Below are positions 16,191 to 25,066 of a stretch of 64,000 nt of DNA, one piece after another. Location of the stretch: the NCBI RefSeq assembly GCF_024448165.1, contig NZ_JAMOLN010000007.1:1-64000 (forward strand), in the 5' to 3' direction. How positions within the stretch are numbered: position 1 is the stretch's first letter; the number at the start of each line of letters is the position of its first letter. Source of the DNA: Streptomyces longispororuber. Its GTDB lineage: Bacteria > Actinomycetota > Actinomycetes > Streptomycetales > Streptomycetaceae. Made by a program: the position numbers and the translations under genes. The notes beneath the pieces were generated by a model. It did no database searches and was not told the DNA's origin. It saw only the letters and a list, made by a program, of their open reading frames with translations.

Positions 16191-17446
16191 CCGCATCGCA
16201 CCCTTCCGGGGACCGCTACACCGTCATCTCCGCCGACTGCCACGCGGGCGCCGACCTCCTCGACTACAAGCCCTACTTGGACGCCGGACACCACGACGCG
16301 TTCGACGCGTGGGCGGCCACGTACGTGAACCCGTACGAGGACCTCCTCGCCGACACCGCCGACCGCAACTGGAACTCGGACCGGCGCATCGCCGAGCTGG
16401 AGCGGGACGGCATCGTCGCCGAGGTCGTCTTCCCCAACACCATCCCGCCGTTCTTCCCGTCGGCCTCGCTGATGGCTCCCGCGCCCACCCGCGCGGAGTT
16501 CGAGCAGCGCTGGGCCGGGCTGCGGGCCCACAACCGGTGGCTCGCGGACTTCTGCGCCGCCGCCCCCGGACGCAGGGCGGGCGTCTTCCAGATCCTCCTC
16601 AACGACGTCGACGAGGCGGTGAAGGAGATCCGCTGGGCGGCCGGGGCGGGCCTGAAGGGCGGCCTGCTGCTGCCCGGCACCCCGCCCGGCTCCGGCCTGC
16701 CCGAGCTCTACTCGGCCGCGTACGACCCGATCTGGCGGGTCTGCGCCGAACTCGGCGTGCCCGTCAACCACCACGCGGGCTCGGCGTCCCCGCCGCTCGG
16801 CGACGAACCGGCGGCCCGCGCCGTCTTCATGGTCGAGACGACGTGGTTCTCGCACCGCGCCCTGTGGCACCTCGTCTTCGGCGGTGCCTTCCGCAAGCAC
16901 CCGGACCTGAAACTGGTCCTCACCGAGCAGGGCTCGGGCTGGATCCCCGGCGTCCTGGACATGCTGGACTACTACCACGGGCGCCTGGTGGCCGCCGCGA
17001 CGAAGGCGACGGCCTCGACGGCCAAGACCGCGGAGTCCAAGTTCGGCGCGGGGCTCGCCGAGTCGATGGGCAAGGGCCCCTCCACCGTGTGGCGCGAGAA
17101 CTGCTACGTGGGAGCGAGCTTCATGCGCCCCCACGAAGTGCCGCTGCGCGACCGGATCGGCCTCGACAAGATCATGTGGGGCAGCGACTACCCGCACGAC
17201 GAAGGCACCTACCCGTACACGCGCGAGGGCCTGCGCATCGCCTACGCGGGGCTGCCGCGCGAGGAGATCGCCGCGATGGTCGGCGGCAACACCGCCCGGG
17301 TCTACGGCTTCGACCTCGACCTCCTCGACCCGATCGCGGCCCGCGTCGGCCCGACCGTCGCCGAACTCGACGAGCCGCTCAAGGAACCGCCCGCGGACGC
17401 GACCAGTCCGGTGTTCGCGACGGGAGGGTCGGTACGGGTCTGGTGA
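16187..17446 (+). CDS. Amidohydrolase family protein (Amidohydro_2 type), second copy
   Basis: A 419-residue paralogue of the preceding enzyme. ATG 16187 overlaps its stop. It has VISADCHAGADLLDYKPYLD at residues about 11-30, LGVPVNHHAGSASPP with the barrel His pair, LTEQGSGWIPG, and KIMWGSDYPHDEGTYPYTRE near the end. Metal ligands look complete. The two copies differ in the substrate-facing loops (a KATASTAKTAESKFG insert occurs only here). It ends the TetR-controlled operon; the VIT1-type gene follows after 24 bp and may be read through. Confidence 0.87.
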   Translation: MTASHPSGDRYTVISADCHAGADLLDYKPYLDAGHHDAFDAWAATYVNPYEDLLADTADRNWNSDRRIAELERDGIVAEVVFPNTIPPFFPSASLMAPAPTRAEFEQRWAGLRAHNRWLADFCAAAPGRRAGVFQILLNDVDEAVKEIRWAAGAGLKGGLLLPGTPPGSGLPELYSAAYDPIWRVCAELGVPVNHHAGSASPPLGDEPAARAVFMVETTWFSHRALWHLVFGGAFRKHPDLKLVLTEQGSGWIPGVLDMLDYYHGRLVAAATKATASTAKTAESKFGAGLAESMGKGPSTVWRENCYVGASFMRPHEVPLRDRIGLDKIMWGSDYPHDEGTYPYTREGLRIAYAGLPREEIAAMVGGNTARVYGFDLDLLDPIAARVGPTVAELDEPLKEPPADATSPVFATGGSVRVW

Positions 17447-17470
17447 CGCGGTGGCTGCCATGCTCGCCCC

Positions 17471-18193
17471 GTGACCGAACCCACCCGTGAGAACACCCAC
17501 GACGAGGCCCACGGCGGCGGGCTCGGCGCGCGGCTGAACTGGCTGCGCGCCGCCGTCCTCGGCGCCAACGACGGCGTGGTCTCCACCGCGGGCCTCGTCG
17601 TCGGTGTCGCCGGGGCCACCGACGACCGCTCCGCCCTGCTCACGGCCGGACTGGCGGGGCTGCTCGCCGGATCGATGTCCATGGCCGCGGGCGAGTACGT
17701 GTCCGTGTCCACGCAGCGCGACTCCGAGAAGGCCGCGCTCGCCGCGGAGCGCCGGGAGCTGGCGGCGGACCCCGAGGCCGAACTCCAGGAACTCACCGGC
17801 CTGTTGGAGCGCCGTGGACTCAGCCGCGAGGTCGCCAGGGAGGCCGCCGAGCAGCTCACCGCGCGCGACGCCCTGCGCGCCCACGCGCGCGTGGAGCTCG
17901 GGATCGACCCCGACGCCCTCACCAACCCCTGGCACGCGGCGTGGGCCAGCTTCCTCGCCTTCACGGCGGGCGCCCTGCTGCCGCTGCTCGCCATCGTCCT
18001 GCCACCCACCGCCCTGCGCCTCCCGGTCACGGTCGGCTCGGTCCTGGTGGCACTCGCCTTCACCGGCTGGGCCAGCGCCCGCACGGGCAGCTCCGCCGTC
18101 CGTCCCGCGATGCTCCGGAACGTGGGCGGGGGAGCACTGGCGATGGCCGTCACGTACGCGGCGGGGTCGTTGCTGGGGGCCGCGGGCGTCTGA
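17471..18193 (+). CDS. VIT1/CCC1 family transporter
   Basis: A 240-residue membrane protein. The VIT1/CCC1 family moves Fe2+ or Mn2+ across membranes, usually by exchange with protons. The first helix holds LNWLRAAVLGANDGVVSTAG and the second GLLAGSMSMAAGEYVSVSTQ, both family signatures. A cytosolic helical part (about 80-145), rich in Glu/Arg, corresponds to the metal-binding linker. Three more helices follow (FLAFTAGALLPLLAIVL; LPVTVGSVLVALAFTGW; LAMAVTYAAGSLLGA), giving five in all. Start is GTG 17471. No metal-responsive site is obvious upstream. Confidence 0.87.
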   Translation: MTEPTRENTHDEAHGGGLGARLNWLRAAVLGANDGVVSTAGLVVGVAGATDDRSALLTAGLAGLLAGSMSMAAGEYVSVSTQRDSEKAALAAERRELAADPEAELQELTGLLERRGLSREVAREAAEQLTARDALRAHARVELGIDPDALTNPWHAAWASFLAFTAGALLPLLAIVLPPTALRLPVTVGSVLVALAFTGWASARTGSSAVRPAMLRNVGGGALAMAVTYAAGSLLGAAGV

Positions 18194-18239
18194 CGTGGTC
18201 GACGCCGGAACCGGACGAGGGAGGGCAGCCGCTTTCGGT

Positions 18240-18306
18240 GCGTGGGCCGGAGCGGCGGACCCGTCGTCCTGACGGTGACGGAGAGATCCGCCGCTTCGGC
18301 CCACGC
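18240..18306 (+). terminator. Long branched hairpin after the VIT1-type gene
   Basis: Arms at 18240-18259 and 18287-18306 pair over 20 bp with a single G-U. The loop has its own small hairpin (CCGTC 18261-18265, GACGG 18271-18275). It lies 47 bp after the stop, consistent with a strong terminator. The rest of the gap to 18381 holds no gene. Confidence 0.7.
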
Positions 18307-18380
18307 CCGCTGTACCGCCGGTAATACTTGTCGGTAACAACCCCTAGCCGACGCCCGTCACCTGCCCTTACCGTGCTCGC

Positions 18381-19277
18381 ATGTCGTCGCCGAACCTGCC
18401 CGATGTCGTGCTGTGGTCGATACCCGCCTTCGTGCTGCTCACGGTCATCGAGATCGTGTCCGTACGCATCCATCCCGACGAGGACGATGCCGGGTACGAG
18501 ACCAAGGACGCGACGACCAGCATCACCATGGGGCTCGGGAGCCTCTTCTTCGACTTCCTGTGGAAGATCCCGATCGTCGCGATCTACACGGCGGTCTACG
18601 AACTGACGCCGCTGCGCGTGCCCGTGCTGTGGTGGACGATCCCGCTGATGCTGCTCGGCCAGGACTTCTTCTACTACTGGTCGCACCGGGGGCACCACGT
18701 CATCCGCATCCTGTGGGCCTGCCACGTGGTGCACCATTCCAGCCGTAAGTTCAACCTCTCCACCGCGCTGCGCCAGCCCTGGACGAGCCTCACCTCGTGG
18801 CCGTTCTATCTGCCCCTCATCGCGTGCGGCGTGCACCCGGCGGCGCTCGCGTTCTGCTCGTCGGTCAACCTCGTGTACCAGTTCTGGATCCACACCGAGC
18901 GCATCGACAAGCTGCCCAGGCCGCTGGAGTTCGTCTTCAACACGCCCTCCCACCACCGGGTCCACCACGCCTCCCAGGGCGGCTACCTGGACCGGAACTT
19001 CGGCGGGATCCTGATCGTGTGGGACCGGCTCTTCGGCTCGTGGGCGGCCGAGGTCGAGCGGCCCGTCTTCGGGCTCACCAAGAACATCACCACCTACAAC
19101 CCGCTGCGCGTCGCCACCCACGAGTACGCCGCCATCGCCAAGGACCTGAAGGCGGCCGACAGTTGGGGCGAGCGGGCCGGCCGGGTCTTCCGGGGCCCGG
19201 GCTGGCAGCCCGCGGCCGGGAGCACGCCGAAGGACGGGCAGAACGCCGCCGAGAAGGTCACCGAGGGCGCCGCGTGA
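18381..19277 (+). CDS. Sterol desaturase/fatty acid hydroxylase family membrane protein
   Basis: A 298-residue membrane enzyme of the di-iron FA_hydroxylase family. All three His clusters are present: HRGHH at about residue 100, HVVHHSS at about 115 and HHRVHH at about 195. Several hydrophobic segments (VVLWSIPAFVLLTVIEIV at the start, others at 55-95 and 140-165) place it in the membrane. It likely uses O2 to hydroxylate or desaturate a lipid chain. The next gene, a lysoplasmalogenase, overlaps its stop, pointing to a shared role in ether or plasmalogen-type lipid turnover. Confidence 0.87.
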   Translation: MSSPNLPDVVLWSIPAFVLLTVIEIVSVRIHPDEDDAGYETKDATTSITMGLGSLFFDFLWKIPIVAIYTAVYELTPLRVPVLWWTIPLMLLGQDFFYYWSHRGHHVIRILWACHVVHHSSRKFNLSTALRQPWTSLTSWPFYLPLIACGVHPAALAFCSSVNLVYQFWIHTERIDKLPRPLEFVFNTPSHHRVHHASQGGYLDRNFGGILIVWDRLFGSWAAEVERPVFGLTKNITTYNPLRVATHEYAAIAKDLKAADSWGERAGRVFRGPGWQPAAGSTPKDGQNAAEKVTEGAA

Positions 19278-19948
19278 ACCTCCCCCGCGTCCTGCGCACC
19301 GCCTTCCTCGCGGTGTGCGCCGCCGACCTGATCGCGCTGCTGGCCGACGTCGACGTCGCGCACACCGTCCTCAAGCCGCTGCTGATGCCCGTCATCCTCG
19401 CGTACGCCGTCGCGAGCGGCGGACCCCGGCTCCTGTACGGCGCCCTGCTGTTCGGGTGGGGCGGCGACGTCCTGCTCCTCTTCGACCAGGACGCCGCGTT
19501 CCTCGCCGGCATGGGCAGCTTCGCCGCAGGACACGTCTGCTACCTGATCCTCTTCCGGCGCCAGGGGGCGCCGCTCCCGCGCGGTTCGATGCTCGGCGTC
19601 GTGTACTGCGTCGTGCTCACCACGACCGTCGCCTCGCTCTGGCCGGACCTGCCGGCCGGCATGCGGGTGCCGGTCGCCGTCTACAGCGTGCTGCTGACCT
19701 GCATGGCGTTCGGGGCGGCCCGGCTCGGCCCGGTGGCGGGCGCCGGCGGCGCGCTCTTCCTGCTCTCCGACTCGCTCATCGCCATGGGCGTGGCCGACTG
19801 GCCGGCCCTGCCGCAGTCCGACTTCTGGGTGATGCTCACCTACGTGGCGGCGCAGTTCCTGCTGGTGCAGGGCGCCCTCGGGGAGCGGAGGGCGCCCTGG
19901 GCGGCGTACCGTGACATGCGCGCCGAAACCCGGCGCAGCCCTCTCTGA
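19274..19948 (+). CDS. Lysoplasmalogenase (YhhN/TMEM86 family)
   Basis: A 224-residue polytopic membrane protein with about eight hydrophobic segments. The GTG at 19274 overlaps the upstream stop (GTGA). It keeps the YhhN-type pattern KPLLMPVILAYAV, GALLFGWGGDVLLLF, and GGALFLLSDSLIAMGVADW, where the conserved Asp residues (GDVLLL and LSDSLI) are those proposed for catalysis. The family cleaves the vinyl-ether bond of lysoplasmalogens to give an aldehyde. Coupling to the fatty acid hydroxylase gene, with an alcohol dehydrogenase downstream, makes an aldehyde-handling lipid unit plausible. Confidence 0.85.
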   Translation: MNLPRVLRTAFLAVCAADLIALLADVDVAHTVLKPLLMPVILAYAVASGGPRLLYGALLFGWGGDVLLLFDQDAAFLAGMGSFAAGHVCYLILFRRQGAPLPRGSMLGVVYCVVLTTTVASLWPDLPAGMRVPVAVYSVLLTCMAFGAARLGPVAGAGGALFLLSDSLIAMGVADWPALPQSDFWVMLTYVAAQFLLVQGALGERRAPWAAYRDMRAETRRSPL

Positions 19949-19970
19949 GCAGCACAAAGGAAACACCCGC

Positions 19971-21014
19971 ATGCGCGCCACCACCATCCACGCCCCGTTC
20001 GACATGCGGGTGGAGGACGTCCCCGACCCCGTCGTCGTCCTGCCCACGGACGCCGTCGTGCGCGTCCTGCGCGCGTGCGTCTGCGGCAGCGACCTGTGGG
20101 CCTACCGGGGCGAGGCCAAGCGCGAGCCCGGCCAGCGCATCGGGCACGAGTTCCTCGGCATCGTCGAGGAGACCGGCTCCGAGGTGACCGGCGTGCGGCG
20201 CGGCGACCTGGTGGTCGCCCCCTTCATGTGGTCGGACGGCGTGTGCGACTACTGCCGCGAGGGCCTCACCACGTCCTGCGAGCACGGCGGCTTCTGGGGC
20301 TCGGTCGGCTACGACGGCGGGCAGGGCGAGGCCGTGCGCGTCCCGTACGCCGACGGCACGCTCGTGCAGCTGCCGGCCGACGCCGCGTCCGACGACCACC
20401 TGCTGTCCGCCCTGCTGACGCTCTCCGACGTCATGGGCACCGGCCACCACGCGGCGCTCGGCGCGGGCGTGCGCGAGGGCTCCACCGTCGCCGTCGTCGG
20501 CGACGGCGCGGTGGGCCTGTGCGGCGTCCTCGCGGCCAAGCGGCTCGGCGCCGAGCGGATCATCGCGCTCGGCCGCCACCAGGTCCGTACGGACATCGCC
20601 CGCCGCTTCGGCGCCACGGACGTCGTCGCCGAGCGCGGCGACGCGGCCGTCGAGGCGATCCGCGCCCTCACCAAGGGCCAGGGCGCGCACGCCGTGATCG
20701 AGGCCGTCGGCACCGAGCAGTCCATGAAGACCGCCGTCAACATCACCCGTGACGGCGGCGCCATCGGCTTCGTCGGCGTCCCGCACGGCAGCGGCACCGG
20801 CCTCGACCTGGGCGTCATGTTCGACCGGAACATCGCGCTGCGCGGCGGCGTCGCCCCCGTGCGCACCTACATCCCCGAGCTGTTGCCCGACGTCCTGGAC
20901 GGCACCATCGACCCGTCGCCCGTCTTCGACCTGACGGTCGGCATCGAGGGCGTGCCCGGCGGCTACAAGGCGATGGACGAGCGCACCGCCCTGAAGGTGC
21001 TCGTCACCAACTGA
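19971..21014 (+). CDS. Zinc-dependent alcohol dehydrogenase family protein
   Basis: A 347-residue MDR-type dehydrogenase. ATG 19971 (MRATTIHAPF) follows AAAGGAAA. The catalytic zinc site is seen as CGSDLWAYRG and GHEFLGIVEE. The structural zinc loop reads DGVCDYCREGLTTSC, with three Cys and an acidic residue in place of the fourth. The Rossmann motif is VAVVGDGAVGLCGVLAA (about 170). It lies 22 bp after the lysoplasmalogenase gene, so it may be cotranscribed and reduce or oxidise the released aldehyde, but substrate is not shown by the sequence. Confidence 0.88.
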   Translation: MRATTIHAPFDMRVEDVPDPVVVLPTDAVVRVLRACVCGSDLWAYRGEAKREPGQRIGHEFLGIVEETGSEVTGVRRGDLVVAPFMWSDGVCDYCREGLTTSCEHGGFWGSVGYDGGQGEAVRVPYADGTLVQLPADAASDDHLLSALLTLSDVMGTGHHAALGAGVREGSTVAVVGDGAVGLCGVLAAKRLGAERIIALGRHQVRTDIARRFGATDVVAERGDAAVEAIRALTKGQGAHAVIEAVGTEQSMKTAVNITRDGGAIGFVGVPHGSGTGLDLGVMFDRNIALRGGVAPVRTYIPELLPDVLDGTIDPSPVFDLTVGIEGVPGGYKAMDERTALKVLVTN

Positions 21015-21030
21015 CGGCGGGCCCCGGCCC

Positions 21031-22056
21031 TCACCAGCGGATCGGCAGCGGCAGCGCCGTCAGCACCGCCGACACCGCCACCACGACGCCCAGGACCACG
21101 ACCTCCGCGCGCGCGGGCACGTACGCGGCCGTACGGTCCCGCGCCCCGCGCAGCCGGAACCTGGCGGCGAGGGCGAGCGCCGCGACGACCGCCACGAGGA
21201 GCACCTTCGCCAGGAGCGTGCGCCCGTAGGCGGTCGTCGTCAGCTGGTCGAGGACCGTGCCCGGCGGCATCCGGCGCAGCGTGCTGCACACCCCCGTCGC
21301 GGTGATCGCGGCGAGCAGCACCGCGGCCACGCGCGCGTAGCGGCCGAGCAGCGCCGTGCCCGCCTCGGGCGCGGTCCGCCGCCATTGGCGCAGGGCGCGC
21401 AGCACGTACAGCAGTCCGCCCGCCCACAGCGCGGCGCACGTCAGATGGACGAGGGTGAGCCCCGACCCGACGAGCGGGGTGTCCTCGGCCGGCGGATGGG
21501 CGCGCAGCGCCTCCGCGACGACCACCGCCGCCAGCGGCAGCAGGGCGGTGTCCGGGCGGCGCGAGCGGGCGCACAGGGCCGCCACCAGGAAGGCGTTGAC
21601 CTCCAGGAGGGCGAGGGTGCCGTCGCGCGTCCCGTAGAGACCGCCGATGTCGAGGTCGCCGATGCCGTGCGGGATCAGGTTCCCCGCAGCGACCACGGAG
21701 GCGAGGCCGAGGGCCGCCGCGAAACCCACCCACGCCGCGTACGGCGACCAGGTGCGCGGCGCCGTCTGCGCGGGCGCCACCCGGCGGGCGAGGAACCCGG
21801 CGAACGCCTCGCCCAGCTGCACGCACAGCGCCGCGAACAGCACCGTCCGCAGCAGCGCGATCCCGCCGACGCCGGGCGCCGCCGCCTCGCCCGTGCCGTC
21901 GAGCGCCGCCCGCGGCCCGAACATCGGGACGAGGGCCGCGGCGGCGACGAGCACGACGACGGCGACGGCGCGCCCGGCGCCGGGTCCGTGGCCGGGCACG
22001 GCGTCCGCCGCCGGCGCCGCGGGCATGTCGGTGGTGGGTGGTATCGAGCTCACCAC
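21031..22056 (-). CDS. CopD family copper resistance membrane protein
   Basis: A 341-residue polytopic membrane protein (about eight helices). Start is taken at GTG 22056 (VVSSIPP); the frame also runs back to a TTG at 22089 with no ribosome site. The C-terminal part (about 170-330) matches the CopD domain, with VHLTCAALWAGGLLYVLRAL and LLAAITATGVCSTLRRMPPG and LAKVLLVAVVAALALAARFR. CopD proteins import or handle copper at the membrane, often with CopC. No CopC-like gene adjoins it here. Its stop is convergent with the alcohol dehydrogenase gene. Confidence 0.83.
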   Translation of the reverse strand: MVSSIPPTTDMPAAPAADAVPGHGPGAGRAVAVVVLVAAAALVPMFGPRAALDGTGEAAAPGVGGIALLRTVLFAALCVQLGEAFAGFLARRVAPAQTAPRTWSPYAAWVGFAAALGLASVVAAGNLIPHGIGDLDIGGLYGTRDGTLALLEVNAFLVAALCARSRRPDTALLPLAAVVVAEALRAHPPAEDTPLVGSGLTLVHLTCAALWAGGLLYVLRALRQWRRTAPEAGTALLGRYARVAAVLLAAITATGVCSTLRRMPPGTVLDQLTTTAYGRTLLAKVLLVAVVAALALAARFRLRGARDRTAAYVPARAEVVVLGVVVAVSAVLTALPLPIRW

Positions 22057-22134
22057 TGGATCTTCACCAGTGGGCGCAGACCGGGGCAAGTGCAGAGGAA
22101 CAACTGGCGCAAAGCCGTCCGGACCGCTCGGTGC

Positions 22135-23466
22135 TCAGCGCCACGCCGCCTCGTCCGTGCCCCACACCCCCGGCGGCCGCTCCCAGTCGGTGGGACCGCC
22201 GTCGAACGACACCGGCGGCAGCGCGTACCGCAGCCGCCCCACCGCGCCGTCGACCTCCGCGAGCCGCCCCGCCGCGAGGTCGCCGCTCGCCCACCCGGCC
22301 GTCAGCCACCCGGCCGTCTGCGCCAGCGCGAACCGCAGCACCCGCGAACCGCCCTGCGTCGCCTGCTCGGTGAGCGAGCGCAGCACCGCCGCCGCGATCA
22401 GGTACCCCGTGCCGTGGTCGAGGGCCTGCGCGGGCAGCGCACCCGGCGCGGACGGCGACCCCTCGATCGCGGCGATGCCCGACGCCACCTGCACCAGACT
22501 GTCGAAGCCGCGCCGCTCGCCCCACGGCCCGTACGCGCCCCACGCCGACACCTGCGCCACCACGAGCCCCGGCCGCCGCTCCACGAGCGCCTCCGGCGCG
22601 AGCCCGAACCGGTCGAGGGCGCCCGGCCGGTAGCCCGTGACCACCACATCGGCCCCGGCGAGCAGGTCCTCGAAGGTGCGCCGGTCGGCGCCGTCCGTCA
22701 GATCGAGCCGCGTCGACCGCTTCCCGAACCCGGTGTCGGCGTGCGCGTCCGGGGCCTCCGGCAACTGCGGCGCGTCCACCCGCAGTACGTCCGCGCCGAG
22801 CAGCGCGAGGGTCCGCGTGGCGACCGGGCCCGCGAGGACCCGGGTCAGGTCCAGCACCCGCACCGGCCGCTCCGCGCGGCGGGGCGGCGCCGCGTCGACC
22901 GACTCCCGGGTCAGCAGCGGCCGTTGCGCGACCGCCGCGCCCTGCGGATGCGCCGCCCACTGCGCGGGCGTGCGCAGCGCCACGGCCAGGCCGCCGGCCG
23001 CGTACACCGTCTCCTCGACCTCGTACGCCGACCGCCCGGCGAGCAGCGCCGCCACCTCGTCCACCGTCGCGTCCTCGCCGACGCCGAGCGCCGTACGCAG
23101 CCGCGCGCGGTGGTGCGGATAGTTCGCGTGGGTGCGCAGCCAGCCGTCCGCGGTGCGCCAGAAGCGGGACAGGGGCGCGAAGTTGACCGGGGCCCGCCCG
23201 TCGATGAGGAGGTGCCGCTCACTGGTGAACGCGGTGTCGAGGGCGCCGTCGTCGACGGTCACCGCGGGAACCGGCCGCCCGGCGCGCGTGGCGGTCCACT
23301 CCGCGCCGGCCAGCGCGCAGGCGCCCACGCAGGCGCGGGCCAGTTCGACGACGGGAAGCCGGGCGGGCAGTGCGTCCGCGCGCGTGCGGTACGCGATGCG
23401 GGGGAGCAGAGCGGGGTCGCCGCCGAGCGCCTGCCACACCGAAGCGGTGTCGGGTGCGTGTGTCAT
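22135..23466 (-). CDS. Family III CoA transferase (CaiB/BaiF) with extended N-terminus
   Basis: A 443-residue protein starting at ATG 23466 (MTHAPDTASVWQAL). The second half is a clear CaiB/BaiF module: VRVLDLTRVLAGPVATRTLA, LLGADVLRVDAP, TGYRPGALDRFGLAPEALVE, and SAWGAYGPWGERRGFDSLVQ, whose Asp is the likely acyl-accepting residue. The first roughly 190 residues resemble the C-terminal portion of a second CaiB/BaiF unit (FWRTADGWLRTHANYPHHRA), so the chain looks like part of one unit placed before another, as in some tandem or permuted family members. It would transfer CoA between acids; substrate unknown. Confidence 0.83.
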   Translation of the reverse strand: MTHAPDTASVWQALGGDPALLPRIAYRTRADALPARLPVVELARACVGACALAGAEWTATRAGRPVPAVTVDDGALDTAFTSERHLLIDGRAPVNFAPLSRFWRTADGWLRTHANYPHHRARLRTALGVGEDATVDEVAALLAGRSAYEVEETVYAAGGLAVALRTPAQWAAHPQGAAVAQRPLLTRESVDAAPPRRAERPVRVLDLTRVLAGPVATRTLALLGADVLRVDAPQLPEAPDAHADTGFGKRSTRLDLTDGADRRTFEDLLAGADVVVTGYRPGALDRFGLAPEALVERRPGLVVAQVSAWGAYGPWGERRGFDSLVQVASGIAAIEGSPSAPGALPAQALDHGTGYLIAAAVLRSLTEQATQGGSRVLRFALAQTAGWLTAGWASGDLAAGRLAEVDGAVGRLRYALPPVSFDGGPTDWERPPGVWGTDEAAWR

Positions 23467-23503
23467 GCAGGCACTATCGCCCAGCACGGGGCCGCGCACG
23501 GAG

Positions 23504-23539
23504 ACGGGGGCCGAGTGGCGTGCGCCACTCGACCCCCGT
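23504..23539 (-). terminator. Hairpin terminator of the subtilase operon
   Basis: ACGGGGG (23504-23510) then CGAGTGGC (23512-23519) pairs with GCCACTCG (23524-23531) then CCCCCGT (23533-23539): 15 paired bases, one C-A mismatch, 4-nt loop. It lies 10 bp after the last subtilase stop. Confidence 0.78.
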
Positions 23540-23549
23540 CAGGAACCCG

Positions 23550-25055
23550 CTACTTGGTCACCGCGTCCAGCGCGTCGGCCGTACCGGAACCGTAGAAGCT
23601 GTTCTTGTTCTTGCTGCCCACGCACACCGCGTCGACGGTGCCGTCGCCGTCGATGTCGTACGGGTCGGTGCACGGCGTCGCGTCGGCCTCCCCGTACAGC
23701 AGCGCCTTGACCTGGGCGGCCGAGGCGTGCAGGTGCGTCGACTTGATGAGCGCGGCGACACCCGCGACGTGCGGCGACGCCATCGACGTCCCCGCCTTGT
23801 AGCCGTACTTGCCGCCCGGCAGCGTCGACAGGATCAGTCCGCTGGTGGCCGGCGGGGCGGGCGTCTGGTACGCGGTGCTGTCGCCGCCCGGCGCCGCGAT
23901 GTCGACGACGTTCTTGCCCCAGTTCGAGTAGGACGCCTTGATGCCCTTGGCGCCGGTCGCCGAGACGGTCACGACACCCGGCAGCTGCGACGGGATGTCG
24001 AAGCAGTCCTTGGTGTTGATCGTCCGCGTGACCGGGTTCGTGTCGTCCGGCGAGGAGTCGTCGACGATCTGGTCCTGCGCGAGGTCCGTCTCGGCGTTGC
24101 CGGCCGCCGCCACGTTCACCGCGCCCTTGCGCTCGGCGTACTGCGTGGCCCGGGTGACGGCCGTGACGAGCGCCTTCTGGTCGGCGTCCGTCTTGCAGTT
24201 GAACAGCCACGGGTCGGTGTAGTAGCTGGAGTTGGTGACGTCCACGCCGTGGTCGGCCGCCCACATGAAGCCGCAGACCACGGCCTCCGTGTAGTACATG
24301 CCGGTGGCCGGCTCGGCCACCTTCAGGCTCGCCACCTTCACGCCCGGCGCGACGCCGGTGACGCCGACGCCGTTCTTCGCGGCGGCGATGGTGCCCGCCA
24401 CGTGCATGCCGTGGTCGGACTCGCCCGCCACCGGACGCCACGCGTTGTCCTTCTGCACCGGCACACCGCCCAGACAGCTGGCCGACGCCTGCCGGTCGAA
24501 GTTCGGCGCGATGTCCGGGTGGGTGTCGTCGACGCCGGAGTCCAGCACGCCGACGGTCACCTTGGAGCTGCCCAGCGACTTCTCGTGGGCCCGGTCCGCC
24601 TTGATGGCGGGCAGGTCCCACTGCAACGGCTCCAGCGGGTCCTGGGCCGACGTGGCCGCCGCGGCGGCCTTCTCGGCCTCGGCGGCGGTCAGCACCTTCT
24701 CCGTGGCGATGTCGTCGCTGGACTGCGCGGCCAGCGGCGCGGTGCGCGTGGCACCGGCCGACTCGACGCCGTGGGCGGTCCGGATCGTCCGTGCGAAGTC
24801 CGGGTTCTTGGAGTGGACGACGAGGACGCCGATCTTGTCGTACGCGATGACGACGGAGCCGCCGGCCTTGCCGATCGCCTGCCGGATCCCGGCCGCATTG
24901 CCCTGCCCGGGACGGACGTTGACGACGTAGCTGAGCTGCGGGCCGTCCGTGGCGACGGGCGCGTCGGCGGCCACCGCGTTCGGCACCACCGCGAGCGCCG
25001 ACGCCATGGCGAGTCCCGCCGGGAGCGAGAGGGCCCGTATGAGACGCGATTTCAT
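23550..25055 (-). CDS. Secreted subtilisin-like serine protease (S8), third of three in tandem
   Basis: A 501-residue exported protease. A signal peptide (about 1-29, ending AVAADAP) is followed by an I9-type inhibitor propeptide (VVNVRPGQGNAAGI to VVHSKNPDF). The S8 domain has Asp in VGVLDSGVDDTHPD, His in DHGMHVAGTIAA (HGMH replaces the usual HGTH), the oxyanion Asn in AAAGNAETD and Ser in GTSMASPHVAGVAAL. It ends with a Ca-loop-like DIDGDGTVDAVC. The triad is complete. It is last in the operon, 11 bp after its paralogue, and closest to the terminator. Confidence 0.92.
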   Translation of the reverse strand: MKSRLIRALSLPAGLAMASALAVVPNAVAADAPVATDGPQLSYVVNVRPGQGNAAGIRQAIGKAGGSVVIAYDKIGVLVVHSKNPDFARTIRTAHGVESAGATRTAPLAAQSSDDIATEKVLTAAEAEKAAAAATSAQDPLEPLQWDLPAIKADRAHEKSLGSSKVTVGVLDSGVDDTHPDIAPNFDRQASASCLGGVPVQKDNAWRPVAGESDHGMHVAGTIAAAKNGVGVTGVAPGVKVASLKVAEPATGMYYTEAVVCGFMWAADHGVDVTNSSYYTDPWLFNCKTDADQKALVTAVTRATQYAERKGAVNVAAAGNAETDLAQDQIVDDSSPDDTNPVTRTINTKDCFDIPSQLPGVVTVSATGAKGIKASYSNWGKNVVDIAAPGGDSTAYQTPAPPATSGLILSTLPGGKYGYKAGTSMASPHVAGVAALIKSTHLHASAAQVKALLYGEADATPCTDPYDIDGDGTVDAVCVGSKNKNSFYGSGTADALDAVTK

Positions 25056-25066
25056 AGGTGAATCCC

